Positions 8,587-17,033 of a DNA stretch of 64,000 nucleotides are shown here, one piece after another. The position numbers and the translations under genes are program-made. Under the pieces are notes generated by a model, which had not been told where the DNA came from, did not search any database, and was given only the letters and a program-made list of their open reading frames with translations. Position 1 is the stretch's first letter. Every line of letters starts with the position of its first letter. Origin of the DNA: Asanoa hainanensis (GTDB lineage Bacteria > Actinomycetota > Actinomycetes > Mycobacteriales > Micromonosporaceae). Where the stretch lies: assembly GCF_900188485.1 (NCBI RefSeq), contig NZ_FZPH01000008.1, forward strand, positions 186,001 to 250,000. Reading direction: 5' to 3'.

Positions 8587-8609
8587 TTGTCGGACCCAAG
8601 GTGTACTCT
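8587..8609 (+). promoter_or_regulatory. PafBC (RecA-NDp)-type promoter of the mutasome operon
   Basis: TTGTCGGAC at 8587-8595, exactly 8 nt, then TACTCT at 8604-8609 fits the LexA-independent DNA-damage promoter of actinobacteria (TTGTCRGTG N8 TANNNT), with mismatches only in the last two bases of the first block. It lies directly upstream of the LexA box, so the operon could respond both to LexA cleavage and to PafBC. The spacing match is exact; activity is inferred. Confidence 0.6.
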
Positions 8610-8617
8610 TCTTGTAG

Positions 8618-8635
8618 TTAGAACGCGTGTTCGAT
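8618..8635 (+). promoter_or_regulatory. LexA (SOS) box upstream of the imuA-imuB operon
   Basis: TTAGAACGCGTGTTCGAT contains GAAC N4 GTTC, the core of the actinobacterial SOS box, with a perfectly palindromic centre (GAACGCGTGTTC). It starts 9 nt after the -10 element TACTCT and therefore covers the transcription start, a good place for a repressor. The downstream genes are the classical LexA-controlled mutasome genes, which supports the call. Confidence 0.8.
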
Positions 8636-8919
8636 TAGCTCGCACACTCGTTCTGGCGGTCCGGGAGGCGCGATTCGCGGCGCGGCTTCCGGAACGTGCG
8701 GCTTCGCGGGCCGCACATCAGGCAGGACCGTCGCCCGCCGCCCTCGACCCCCGGGCGGTGGGCGACGGACCAGCCGACCTGCCGGTCGGGTGTGGTGTGG
8801 GGAAGCGTCACGCCCGACCGGCAACTAGCACTACCGCTGCGCCTTCCTCCGCCGCGGGGCACGTCCGCGGGTCCTTCCGGGGCCCGTGCACAGGCTGCAT
8901 ACGCGGAGGAGACAGGTTC
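8636..8919 (+). other. long 5' leader of the mutasome operon
   Basis: About 285 bp separate the predicted transcription start from the first clear start codon. I see no convincing gene, riboswitch signature or intrinsic terminator in it. Its right end carries the GGAGGAG ribosome site of the HEPN gene. Confidence 0.4.
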
Positions 8920-9369
8920 ATGACGACCAGCCCGGCCCAGGCGCCGACCGTGCCGGCACACGTGCTGCCACACCGCACGCCGGCCCAGCTGCTCGCGATC
9001 GCCCGCCACGGCCTCGCCGAGGCCGCGCAGACCCGTCCCGACGGCCTGCGCTACGCCGCCGCACACCTGGCCGCCCTACGCGCGGCCGCCGCGATGCTCG
9101 CGGCCCGGGCCCGCCCCTCGCCGACCCGGCGCAACCGGATCACCAGCGTCTGGGCGCTGCTCGTGCTGGTCGCGCCCGAGCTCGACGAGTGGGCGACCTA
9201 CTTCGCCGCCGGCGCGACCAAGCGCGCCGCCGCCGAGGCCGGCATCCCCCGGGTGGTGACGGCCCGCGAGGCCGACGACCTACTACGCGCCGCCGAGCAG
9301 TTCGTGGCCGTGGTCGAGGTCGCGCTCGGCATCGCACACCAGCCCGCACTCGACGGCCTGGCCGCCTGA
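8920..9369 (+). CDS. SAV_6107-family HEPN-domain protein, first gene of the SOS operon
   Basis: A small, almost all-helical protein of 149 residues matching the SAV_6107 HEPN family that accompanies imuA/imuB in actinobacteria. An RX4H pattern (RYAAAH, about residues 44-49) resembles the RX4-6H motif of RNase HEPN proteins, though it sits in an early helix rather than the usual late one. ATG 8920 has a GGAGGAG ribosome site 7-13 nt upstream. It lies directly behind the LexA box, with imuA 63 nt downstream, so it should be induced by DNA damage. The function is unknown; an RNase, a toxin-like factor or a mutasome accessory factor are all open. Confidence 0.75.
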   Translation: MTTSPAQAPTVPAHVLPHRTPAQLLAIARHGLAEAAQTRPDGLRYAAAHLAALRAAAAMLAARARPSPTRRNRITSVWALLVLVAPELDEWATYFAAGATKRAAAEAGIPRVVTAREADDLLRAAEQFVAVVEVALGIAHQPALDGLAA

Positions 9370-9432
9370 CGCGCCGGCCTGACCATCGCAACACCGCACA
9401 ACCAGCACAACCAGCACGACGGGGGTGAACGC

Positions 9433-10734
9433 ATGGCGGGGCAGATGACGCTGGGATCAGCGGCGTTGTCGGGTCTGGTACGGCCCGCCAGCGCCCCGGC
9501 CGACGACGCGCACCGGACGTTGCCGGTGCCGGCCGAGCTGCGCGGGCTGCTGCCCGGGCGCGGCCTGCGCCGGGGCAGCACCGTGGCCGTGGGCACCGGC
9601 CCGCGCTCACCCAGCGGTGGCACCTCACTGGTCCACGCGCTGATCGCCGAGGCGTCCCGGGCCGGTTCCTGGTGCGCGGTGGTGGGCGTGCCGGCGTTCG
9701 GCGCGGTCGCGGCCGCCGACGGCGGCGTCGCCCTCGAGCGGTTGGCGCTGGTGCCCAACCCCGGCCCCGAATGGGCCACGGTGGTGGCCGCCCTGATCGA
9801 CGGCGTCGACGTCGTGGTGCTCGCCGTCCCGACCCAGAGCGCCGTCGCGAGCTCGGTCACCGCCCGGCTGGCCGCCCGTGCCCGGCAACGGGGCAGCGTC
9901 CTGGTGCCCTACGGCCACTGGGACGGCGCCGACCTCACCCTCCGCGTCACCCGCGGCCGCTGGGAGGGCCTGTCCGCCGGCCGCGGCCGACTCCGCCGCC
10001 GCGAGGTCACCATCGTCGCCCGCGGCCGGGGCGCCGCCACCCAACCGCGCGAGATCACCGTCTGGATGCCGGGCTTCCGACCCCTGACCGGCACGGTCGC
10101 GATCGCACCGCTCGAACCCATCACCCTGCCGCCCCTACACGCGGTCCCCGACCCGACCCCACCCACCACCGCCGAGCCGCCGCCCACCGACGACCAGGCC
10201 ACGACGGCGCGTGACCGGGTCGCGGGCCGGGCGCCGGAGGCGGGTGGCCGGGGTGAGGCGGCGCTTGTCCAGGAGCCGGCGTCGTCGGGGTTCGGGCCGC
10301 CCGCTCCGGCAGAGGCGGAGCCGTCGTCGCGGTCGTCAGGGTCTTGGGCCGTCGACGGCGCCGGGCCGGGTCCGGCAGGCGGCACGAGCCGGTCGTCCGG
10401 AAGCGATCTGCCTGGTCCCGACGCCGACGGGCCGGTTACCCGGCGCGGTCACGGCGACGCCGGCGGCGCGAGGCGCCTTCTGGGAGACCACCGCGCGGTG
10501 CGGGGCACGTCGTTGTTCGACCTCGTCGCGGACGGTGAGCCTGCCGGATCGTCGGATGACACGACGCGTGCGGCACCGGCTTCGGCCGACGACGGACCGG
10601 TGGGCGGCCGGGGGCCGGCTGTCACGACCGGTGAGACGCCGTCGCAGGCCGCGGACGCCGATCCGGCCGCCACCGATTCGGCCGAGCCGGGGCAACGACC
10701 GCGGCTCAAGTTGGTCGCGGGCGGGGTCCGATGA
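9433..10734 (+). CDS. imuA: ImuA-type RecA-like mutasome accessory protein
   Basis: Residues about 20-220 form a degenerate RecA/SulA-like domain: LRRGSTVAVGTGP at the position of the P-loop, but with GGTS in place of GK[ST], so nucleotide hydrolysis is unlikely. AALIDGVDVVVLAVP is the equivalent of the Walker B strand. Residues about 240-433 are a low-complexity, Pro/Gly/Asp/Arg-rich, probably disordered tail. In mycobacteria the equivalent ImuA' supports DnaE2-dependent translesion mutagenesis together with ImuB. The start is ATG 9433 behind GGGGGTG. It overlaps imuB by four bases (ATGA). Confidence 0.85.
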   Translation: MAGQMTLGSAALSGLVRPASAPADDAHRTLPVPAELRGLLPGRGLRRGSTVAVGTGPRSPSGGTSLVHALIAEASRAGSWCAVVGVPAFGAVAAADGGVALERLALVPNPGPEWATVVAALIDGVDVVVLAVPTQSAVASSVTARLAARARQRGSVLVPYGHWDGADLTLRVTRGRWEGLSAGRGRLRRREVTIVARGRGAATQPREITVWMPGFRPLTGTVAIAPLEPITLPPLHAVPDPTPPTTAEPPPTDDQATTARDRVAGRAPEAGGRGEAALVQEPASSGFGPPAPAEAEPSSRSSGSWAVDGAGPGPAGGTSRSSGSDLPGPDADGPVTRRGHGDAGGARRLLGDHRAVRGTSLFDLVADGEPAGSSDDTTRAAPASADDGPVGGRGPAVTTGETPSQAADADPAATDSAEPGQRPRLKLVAGGVR

Positions 10735-12446
10735 CCAGGCGGGCCGCCGCTGCTGGTCGCCCAGGTGCCGTGGGTCGCCCGGGTGCTGCGGGTCGTTCGG
10801 ACGCTGCGGGTGGGTCGGGTGCCGCGGGCACGTCGGGCGCGAAGAAGAGCGTCGGCGCCGGGCGGGCGGTGGGTGACGGCGGTGCGGTGGCGCGTACCGC
10901 GGTGCTCTGGTGTCCGGACTGGCCCGTCATCGCGGCCGAGATCGTCGACGGGGTTCCGGCGACCGGGGCGGTCGCGGTGCTGCATGCCAACCGGGTGGTG
11001 GCGGCGTCCGAGGTGGCGCGGGCCGATGGCGTGCGGCGGGGGCTGCGCAAGCGGGAGGCGCAGAGCCGATGCCCCGGCCTGGTGGTGGTCGACCACGACC
11101 CGGCGCGGGACGCGCGGGCGTTCGAGCCCGTTGTCGCCGCTGTCGAGGAGATGGTCGCGGGGGTCGAGGTGGTCCGGCCCGGGGTGTGCGGGTTCGCGGC
11201 GCGGGGGCCGGCCCGCTACTTCGGTGGCGAGGAACCCGCCGCCGAGCGGATCGTCGAGTACGTCGCGCAGGCGTGCGGGGTAGAGAGCCAGATCGGGGTC
11301 GCCGACGGTGGGTTCGCGGCCGGGCTCGCGGCCCGGGAGGGGCTGATCGTCGCGAGCGGGGAGACCGTGGCGTTCCTGGCGGCCCGGCCGGTCGAGGCGC
11401 TCGCCCGCCCCGCCCTCACCGAGTTGCTCCGCCGGCTCGGCATCACCACCCTCGGCGCGTTCGCGGGGCTGGGGCGGGGCGACGTGCTGGCGCGGTTCGG
11501 CTTCGACGCTGCGCTGGCGCACCGGCTGGCCGCGGGCGGTGACGAGCGGCCCCTCGCGGTCCGGCGTCCGCCGCCGGACCTGGAGGTCAGCGAGGACTAC
11601 GGCGACGACCCGCTGGAACGGGTCGACGTGGCCGCGTTCGCCGCGCGGGTGCTCGCCGAGCGGTTGCACGAGCGGCTGGCCGGCTACGGGCTGGCCTGCA
11701 CCCGGCTGGCCATCGGCGCGGTCACCGCGCACGGCCAGGAGCTGCACCGGGTCTGGCGGCACGACGGGCTGCTGACCACGGCCGCGATCGCCGACCGGGT
11801 GCGCTGGCAGCTCGACGGCTGGCTGTCGGGCACCACCCGGCGCGGCGCCGGTGCCCGGACCGCGCCGGCCCGGCCGACCGCCGGCATCATCCGGCTGCGC
11901 CTCGTGCCCGAGGGGGTGCTGCCGCACGCCGGGCTCCAGCCGGGGCTATGGGGCGAGACGGGGGAGGAGAAGGAGCGGGCGCACCGTTCGTTCAACCGGA
12001 TCCAGGGCATCCTCGGCCCCGAGTCGGTGGTCACCGCCGTGCTCGGCGGCGGTCGTTCGCCGGCCGACCAGGTGCGCCTGGTGCCTTGGGGCGACGAGCT
12101 GACCCCCACCCGGCCCGCCGCGCCCTGGCCGGGCCGGCTGCCGCCGCCGGCGCCCGCGCTGGTGCTGCCCGCGCCGCTGCCGGCCACCGTCCGTGACGCG
12201 GCCGGCGAGCCGGTCGGCGTTTCCGCCCGGTTGCTGGTCACCGCCGCGCCGGCCCGCCTCACGATCGGCAGCGGGCCGCCGGCCGAGATCGTCGGCTGGG
12301 CCGGCCCCTGGCCGGTCGACGAGCGCTGGTGGGCGCCCACCGAGGCCCGCCGCCGGGCCCGGTTCCAGGTCGCCCTGGCCGACGGCAGCGCCTTCCTGCT
12401 CTCCCTGGCCGCCGGTCAATGGTCGGTGGAGGCCATCTATGACTAG
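10731..12446 (+). CDS. imuB: ImuB, catalytically inactive Y-family polymerase of the mutasome
   Basis: The 571-residue Y-family-like protein replaces the active-site acidic motif (DMDAFYASVE in DinB) with LWCPDWPVIAA, so it cannot be a polymerase. The SVDEAFLD equivalent is likewise non-acidic. Palm, finger and little-finger regions extend to about residue 390. QPGLWG at about 403-408 aligns with the beta-clamp-binding motif (QLPLWG) of mycobacterial ImuB, which tethers DnaE2 to the sliding clamp. Residues 1-50 are a Gly/Ala/Arg-rich low-complexity extension. It is translationally coupled to imuA, with dnaE2 150 nt downstream. Confidence 0.92.
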   Translation: MTRRAAAAGRPGAVGRPGAAGRSDAAGGSGAAGTSGAKKSVGAGRAVGDGGAVARTAVLWCPDWPVIAAEIVDGVPATGAVAVLHANRVVAASEVARADGVRRGLRKREAQSRCPGLVVVDHDPARDARAFEPVVAAVEEMVAGVEVVRPGVCGFAARGPARYFGGEEPAAERIVEYVAQACGVESQIGVADGGFAAGLAAREGLIVASGETVAFLAARPVEALARPALTELLRRLGITTLGAFAGLGRGDVLARFGFDAALAHRLAAGGDERPLAVRRPPPDLEVSEDYGDDPLERVDVAAFAARVLAERLHERLAGYGLACTRLAIGAVTAHGQELHRVWRHDGLLTTAAIADRVRWQLDGWLSGTTRRGAGARTAPARPTAGIIRLRLVPEGVLPHAGLQPGLWGETGEEKERAHRSFNRIQGILGPESVVTAVLGGGRSPADQVRLVPWGDELTPTRPAAPWPGRLPPPAPALVLPAPLPATVRDAAGEPVGVSARLLVTAAPARLTIGSGPPAEIVGWAGPWPVDERWWAPTEARRRARFQVALADGSAFLLSLAAGQWSVEAIYD

Positions 12447-12448
12447 CG

Positions 12449-12462
12449 TGAACCGTTTTTCA
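12449..12462 (+). promoter_or_regulatory. degenerate LexA-box-like site upstream of dnaE2
   Basis: The gap between imuB and dnaE2 contains GAACCGTTTTTC (12450-12461), which is GAAC N4 TTTC. This is one core mismatch from the SOS box, inside an unusually AT-rich patch. A separate damage-inducible promoter for dnaE2 would be normal, since mycobacterial dnaE2 has its own. The evidence is a sequence match only. Confidence 0.35.
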
Positions 12463-12595
12463 AGGTCATTTCGATGTAATGGTTATGGAGACGCGGACCT
12501 GGCAGCGAAGCGGAGCGAGCGGTCCCCGGCGGGAGCGACGGTCGTGCCCACCGCGGGCCCGGGACAGGCTCTTGATCTCTTGTGGCCGGTGGCCG

Positions 12596-15500
12596 ATGGG
12601 CTTCAATAATCCGGGCATCTCGTGGTCGCAGCTGGAAGGGACGCTCTCCGGGCGGCGCCTGCACGTCGTCGACCCGCTGGCGGTCGACGCCGACGGCGGT
12701 GACTCGCCGGCGTGGACCCGCAAGCGCCCCCGCTACGAGCCGCCGCCGGAGCCGCCGCCCGAGCAGGGCACGGTGCCCTACGCCGAGCTGCACTGCCACT
12801 CCAACTTCAGCTTCCTCGACGGGGCCAGCCATCCCGAGGAGCTGGCCGAGGAGGCGCGGCGGCTCGGGCTGACCGCGCTCGCCATGACCGACCACGACGG
12901 CTTCTACGGTGTGGTGCGGTTCTCCGAGGCGGCGCGGGCGCTCGGGCTGCCGACCATCTTCGGTGCGGAGCTGTCGCTGTCCGAGGGGATAGGCGGCCGG
13001 GACACCGTGATCAGGTCGGGCGAGCCCGACCCGCACGGGCGGCACCTGCTGGCGCTGGCGCACGGCCACGAGGGCTACGCGCGGCTGTCGTCGGTCATCG
13101 GGCAGGCCCAGCTCGACGGTGGTGAGAAGGGCCGGCCGTCCTACGGTCGGCTGGAAGACGTCGCCGAGCAGCTCCGGGACCACGTGCTGGTGCTGACCGG
13201 GTGTCGCAAGGGGACGGTGCCGGCGGCGCTGCTCACGGAGGGGGTCGACGCGGCGGCGCGGGAGCTAGACCGGCTGGCGCGGCTGTTCGGCGCCGACAAC
13301 GTCGCGGTCGAGCTGACCGACCACGGCGATCCGACCGACGGCGACCGCAACGACGCGCTGGCCGCGCTCGCCGCCCAGCGGGGGCTGCCGACCGTCGCCA
13401 CCAACAACGTCCACTACGCGACGCCGGCGCGGCGGCGGCTGGCGACCGCGGTGGCCGCGGTGCGGGCGCGGCGCAGCCTCGACGAGATCGACCCGTGGCT
13501 GCCCGCCGCGGCGACCGCCCACCTGCGCACGGGCGCCGAGATGGCGCAGCGGTTCGCGGCCTATCCGGGTGCCGTGGCGCGGGCCGCGGAATACGGGCGT
13601 GACCTGGCCTTCGACATCCAGCTCGTGGCGCCGAAGCTGCCGGACTACCCGGTCGACCCCGGCGAGTCCGAGATGGACCACCTGCGCAAGCTGACCATGG
13701 AGGGCGCGCTGGTGCGCTACGGGCCGCGGGCGGCCCATCCGGATGCCTACCGCCAGCTCGACTACGAGCTCGCGATGATCGAGCAGCTCGGCTTCGCGGG
13801 CTACTTCCTGGTCGTCTACGACATCGTCAAGTTCTGCCGCGACAACAAGATCTACTGCCAGGGGCGGGGGTCAGCCGCCAACTCCGCGGTCTGCTACGCG
13901 TTGTGGATCACCAATGTCGACGCCGTCCAGCACGGGCTGCTGTTCGAGCGCTTCCTCGCGCCGGAGCGCGACGGGCCGCCCGACATCGACGTCGACATCG
14001 AGTCCGACCAGCGGGAGCTGGTCATCCAGCACGTCTACCAGAAATACGGCCGGCGGCACACGGCCCAGGTCGCCAACGTGATCTCCTACCGGCCGCGGTC
14101 GGCGGTGCGCGACATCGCCAAGGCGTTCGGATTCTCGCCCGGCCAGCAGGACGCGTGGAGCAAGCAGATCGACCGGTGGGGCTCGGTGGCCAAGGTCGAC
14201 GTCGACGACATCCCGGAGCACGTCGTCGACTTCGCCAACGAGCTGCAGACCTTCCCCCGCCACCTGGGCATCCACTCCGGCGGCATGGTGATCTGCGACC
14301 GGCCGATCATCGAGGTCTGCCCGGTCGAGTGGGGCCGGATGCCGGGCCGCACCGTGCTCCAGTGGGACAAGGACGACTGCGCCGCCGTCGACCTGGTCAA
14401 GTTCGACCTGCTCGGGCTGGGCATGCTCTCCGCGTTGCGCTACGCGTACGACATGATCGAGGACGAGCTCGACATCAGCACGATGCCGCTCGACGACCCC
14501 GAGATCTACGACATGCTGTGCCGCGCCGACTCGATCGGGGTGTTCCAGGTGGAGAGCCGGGCCCAGATGGCGACGCTGCCCCGGCTGAAGCCCCGCGTGT
14601 TCTACGACCTGGTGGTCGAGGTCGCGCTGATCCGGCCGGGCCCGATCCAGGGCGGCTCGGTGCACCCGTACATCCGCCGCAAGAACGGCCAGGAGAAGTG
14701 GGAGCACGACCATCCGCTGATGGCGAAGGCGCTCGACAAGACGCTCGGCGTGCCGCTGTTCCAGGAGCAGCTGATGCAGCTCGCCATCGACGTCGCCGGC
14801 TTCGACGCGTCCGGCGCCGACCAGCTGCGCCGGGCCATGGGCTCCAAGCGGTCCGCCGAGCGGATGGCCGAGATCCGCGACCGGCTCTACGCGGGCATGG
14901 CCGAGCGGGGCATCACCGGCGCGCTGGCCGACGACATCTTCCTCAAGCTGTCGGCGTTCGCGAGCTACGGCTTCCCCGAAAGCCACGCGATGAGCTTCGC
15001 CTACCTCGTCTACGCGAGCTCCTGGCTCAAGCGCTACCACCCGGCCGCCTTCCTCGCCGCGCTGCTCAACGCCCAGCCGATGGGCTTCTACTCGCCGCAG
15101 ACCCTGACCGACGACGCCCGCCGGCACGGTGTCGAGGTGCGCCGCCCCGACATCAACGCCAGCAACGCCCAGGCGATCCTGGAGTCGACGAAGGACACCC
15201 GCTGGGGCAGCGGCCCGAACGAGCCGCCACACCAGTGGGGCCTGGGAGGTCCCGCGGTCCGGGTGGGTCTGGCCGGTGTACGCACGATCGGCGCGGAACT
15301 GGCCGAGAAGATCGAGCGGGAACGGGTGGCGGCCGGGCCTTACCGCGACATGTCCGACCTGGCCCGCCGGATCGGCCTCACCACCGCCAACATGGAGGCC
15401 CTGGCCACCGCCGACGCCTTCGCCTGCTTCGGCCTGACCCGTCGCGAGGCGCTGTGGGCCGCCGGCGCCGCGGCCCAGGAACGCCCCGGCCGACTACCGG

Positions 15501-15952
15501 GTACGACCGCCGCGACCCAGGCACCGGTCCTGCCGGGCATGAGCGAGGTCGACCGCCTGGTCGCCGACGTCTGGGCCACCGGCCTGTCACCCGACAGCCA
15601 CCCGGCCCAGTTCATCCGCCCGCAGCTGGCGGCGATCGGCGCGATCCCGATCGCCCGCCTGGGCCGCTACGAACACGGCCAACGCGTACGCGTCGGCGGC
15701 ATCGTCACCCACCGCCAACGCCCGGCCACCGCCGGCGGGGTCACCTTCATCAACCTCGAAGACGAGACCGGGATGCTCAACGTCACCTGCTCACCGGGTT
15801 TGTGGCTGCGCTACCAGCGGGTGGCCCGGCGGAGCGCGGCCCTGGTCGTCCGCGGCCGGCTGGAGATGGCGGAGGGAGTGGTCAACCTGCGCGCGGACCG
15901 CCTCGACGCCATCACACCCCCGGTCACACCAGCCTCCCGCGACTTCCGCTGA
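12596..15952 (+). CDS. dnaE2: error-prone DNA polymerase DnaE2
   Basis: C-family polymerase of 1118 residues that performs translesion synthesis with ImuB. The N-terminus MGFNNPGISWSQLEG is typical of DnaE2 and fixes the start at ATG 12596 rather than the open frame from 12479. The PHP domain begins YAELHCHSNFSFLDGASHP and keeps MTDHDGFYG. The polymerase core has CQGRGSAANSAVCYAL and PPDIDVDIES with the catalytic aspartates at about 463-467. The C-terminal OB fold (VRVGGIVTHRQRPAT to LNVTCSPGLW) is present. No C-terminal clamp-binding motif is seen, as expected for a polymerase that relies on ImuB. The last 29 bp overlap the convergent hydrolase. Confidence 0.95.
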   Translation: MGFNNPGISWSQLEGTLSGRRLHVVDPLAVDADGGDSPAWTRKRPRYEPPPEPPPEQGTVPYAELHCHSNFSFLDGASHPEELAEEARRLGLTALAMTDHDGFYGVVRFSEAARALGLPTIFGAELSLSEGIGGRDTVIRSGEPDPHGRHLLALAHGHEGYARLSSVIGQAQLDGGEKGRPSYGRLEDVAEQLRDHVLVLTGCRKGTVPAALLTEGVDAAARELDRLARLFGADNVAVELTDHGDPTDGDRNDALAALAAQRGLPTVATNNVHYATPARRRLATAVAAVRARRSLDEIDPWLPAAATAHLRTGAEMAQRFAAYPGAVARAAEYGRDLAFDIQLVAPKLPDYPVDPGESEMDHLRKLTMEGALVRYGPRAAHPDAYRQLDYELAMIEQLGFAGYFLVVYDIVKFCRDNKIYCQGRGSAANSAVCYALWITNVDAVQHGLLFERFLAPERDGPPDIDVDIESDQRELVIQHVYQKYGRRHTAQVANVISYRPRSAVRDIAKAFGFSPGQQDAWSKQIDRWGSVAKVDVDDIPEHVVDFANELQTFPRHLGIHSGGMVICDRPIIEVCPVEWGRMPGRTVLQWDKDDCAAVDLVKFDLLGLGMLSALRYAYDMIEDELDISTMPLDDPEIYDMLCRADSIGVFQVESRAQMATLPRLKPRVFYDLVVEVALIRPGPIQGGSVHPYIRRKNGQEKWEHDHPLMAKALDKTLGVPLFQEQLMQLAIDVAGFDASGADQLRRAMGSKRSAERMAEIRDRLYAGMAERGITGALADDIFLKLSAFASYGFPESHAMSFAYLVYASSWLKRYHPAAFLAALLNAQPMGFYSPQTLTDDARRHGVEVRRPDINASNAQAILESTKDTRWGSGPNEPPHQWGLGGPAVRVGLAGVRTIGAELAEKIERERVAAGPYRDMSDLARRIGLTTANMEALATADAFACFGLTRREALWAAGAAAQERPGRLPGTTAATQAPVLPGMSEVDRLVADVWATGLSPDSHPAQFIRPQLAAIGAIPIARLGRYEHGQRVRVGGIVTHRQRPATAGGVTFINLEDETGMLNVTCSPGLWLRYQRVARRSAALVVRGRLEMAEGVVNLRADRLDAITPPVTPASRDFR

Positions 15953-16684
15953 CACGGTCGGCGATCGCGTCCGCGATGAGATCCGGGTGGTGGAGGGGGA
16001 GCAGGTGGTCGGCCTCCGGGATCACCGATGGCTCGCAGTGGGGGAGCCGGGCGGCCACCGCGTGACCGCAGGCGACAACGCCCGGATGGTCCAGCCCGGC
16101 GATCAGGACGCGGCTGGGTGCGGTGATCGTGTGCAGGCGGTCGAAGGCGGGTGGGTCGGGCTGCTGGAGGTCGCCGCAGGCGGCCATGGCCGCGACGGCC
16201 CCAGCGATCTGGGCCCGGGCAGCGGGCCCGGGATCGGCCCGCGCCCACGTCCGCAGGCCGAGGTCGATCAGCCCGTCCCGGTCGTCGGCGGTGAACAGGG
16301 CGTCGAACCGGGTGAAGAAGTCGTCGACAGGCCAGGGACAGGAGTGACCAGCAGCAGCGACCCGACCCGCTCGGGGCACGAGAGAGCCAACCCGATGGCG
16401 GCGGCCCCGCCACCGCTGTGGCCGACGATGACGGCGTCGGCGAGGCCGTCGGTGACCGCGACCAGGTCGTCGTGCCAGCTGAACGGTTGGGTGGGGGCGG
16501 GCGAGCGTCCGTACCCGCGGTTGTCGTAGCGGATCGGTCGGATCGACGTCGGAAGCCGGGCCAGGACACCGTCCCAGATGCTCGCGTCGCCCCATCCGGG
16601 ATGGACGAGGACAACGGGCGTGCCAGCGCCACCGGGATCGGAGACCCAGACCGAGTCGGCGCCGACGTCGAGGAAGCGCTCCAC
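15924..16684 (-). pseudogene. alpha/beta hydrolase broken by a frameshift
   Basis: Two minus-strand frames together make one alpha/beta hydrolase. The first (from ATG 16684) contains VVLVHPGWGDASIWDGVL (oxyanion region), RYDNRGYGRS and the nucleophile elbow VGHSGGG, and ends its homology at GSLLLVTP. The second resumes at PWPVDDFFTRFDALF and carries the cap, the acid region AGLDHPGV and the catalytic His in EADHLLPLHHPD. The switch lies near 16335-16350 in a region without a long homopolymer; the span is one base short of a whole number of codons. Either a recent one-base deletion inactivated it or the sequence has an error. All catalytic residues survive, suggesting youth or artefact. Confidence 0.75.
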
Positions 16685-17033
16685 GGCGGACAGCCTAGGT
16701 GGATATTGCCGATCAACGCGGCCGGCGACCGGCCGAGCCCGCCACCCGGCGGGGTCGATCTGGCGACTGCTGCCCGCTGGGCTCTGACCTCGTGGGGCCG
16801 GCCTGGTGGCGTCCGGGCTGGTGGCGCCCGAGGTGGCGCGGTTCGGACTGGCGGGGTCCGAGGTGGCGACGCCCGACGTGGTGGCATCCGGCCTAATGGG
16901 GTCGGCCTGCCGAGTCCACTTGGCGGGCTAAGACGCGTCTGGGCCCGGCCTGGCGGTGTCTGGCCGCAGGCGTCCGACCTGGCGGCTCCGATCTGGCTGT
17001 GATGTTGGCTCGCGTTGATCGGCTGGACGCGAC
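16685..17033. other. gene-free stretch with a degenerate 15-nt periodic repeat
   Basis: No complete gene is visible. Between about 16795 and 16930 the plus strand shows a 15-nt period around CTGGYGG and TCCG. Read as codons it gives GLVAS, GLVAP, EVARF, GLAGS, EVATP, DVVAS, GLMGS, which resembles pentapeptide-repeat units (A/S, D/N, L, x, x) after decay. A second frame ends in SDLAAPIWL. It may be a remnant of a pentapeptide-repeat gene. Confidence 0.45.

Noticed and set aside
8618-8660. A tRNA-like segment around GTTCGATTAGCTC
   Set aside because: The T-loop-like string is part of the LexA box; no acceptor, D or anticodon stems can be formed around it.
16418-17002. A plus-strand Gly/Arg-rich gene antisense to the broken hydrolase
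   Set aside because: Its first half is the antisense of the hydrolase and its second half is the 15-nt repeat relic; no ribosome site or family match.
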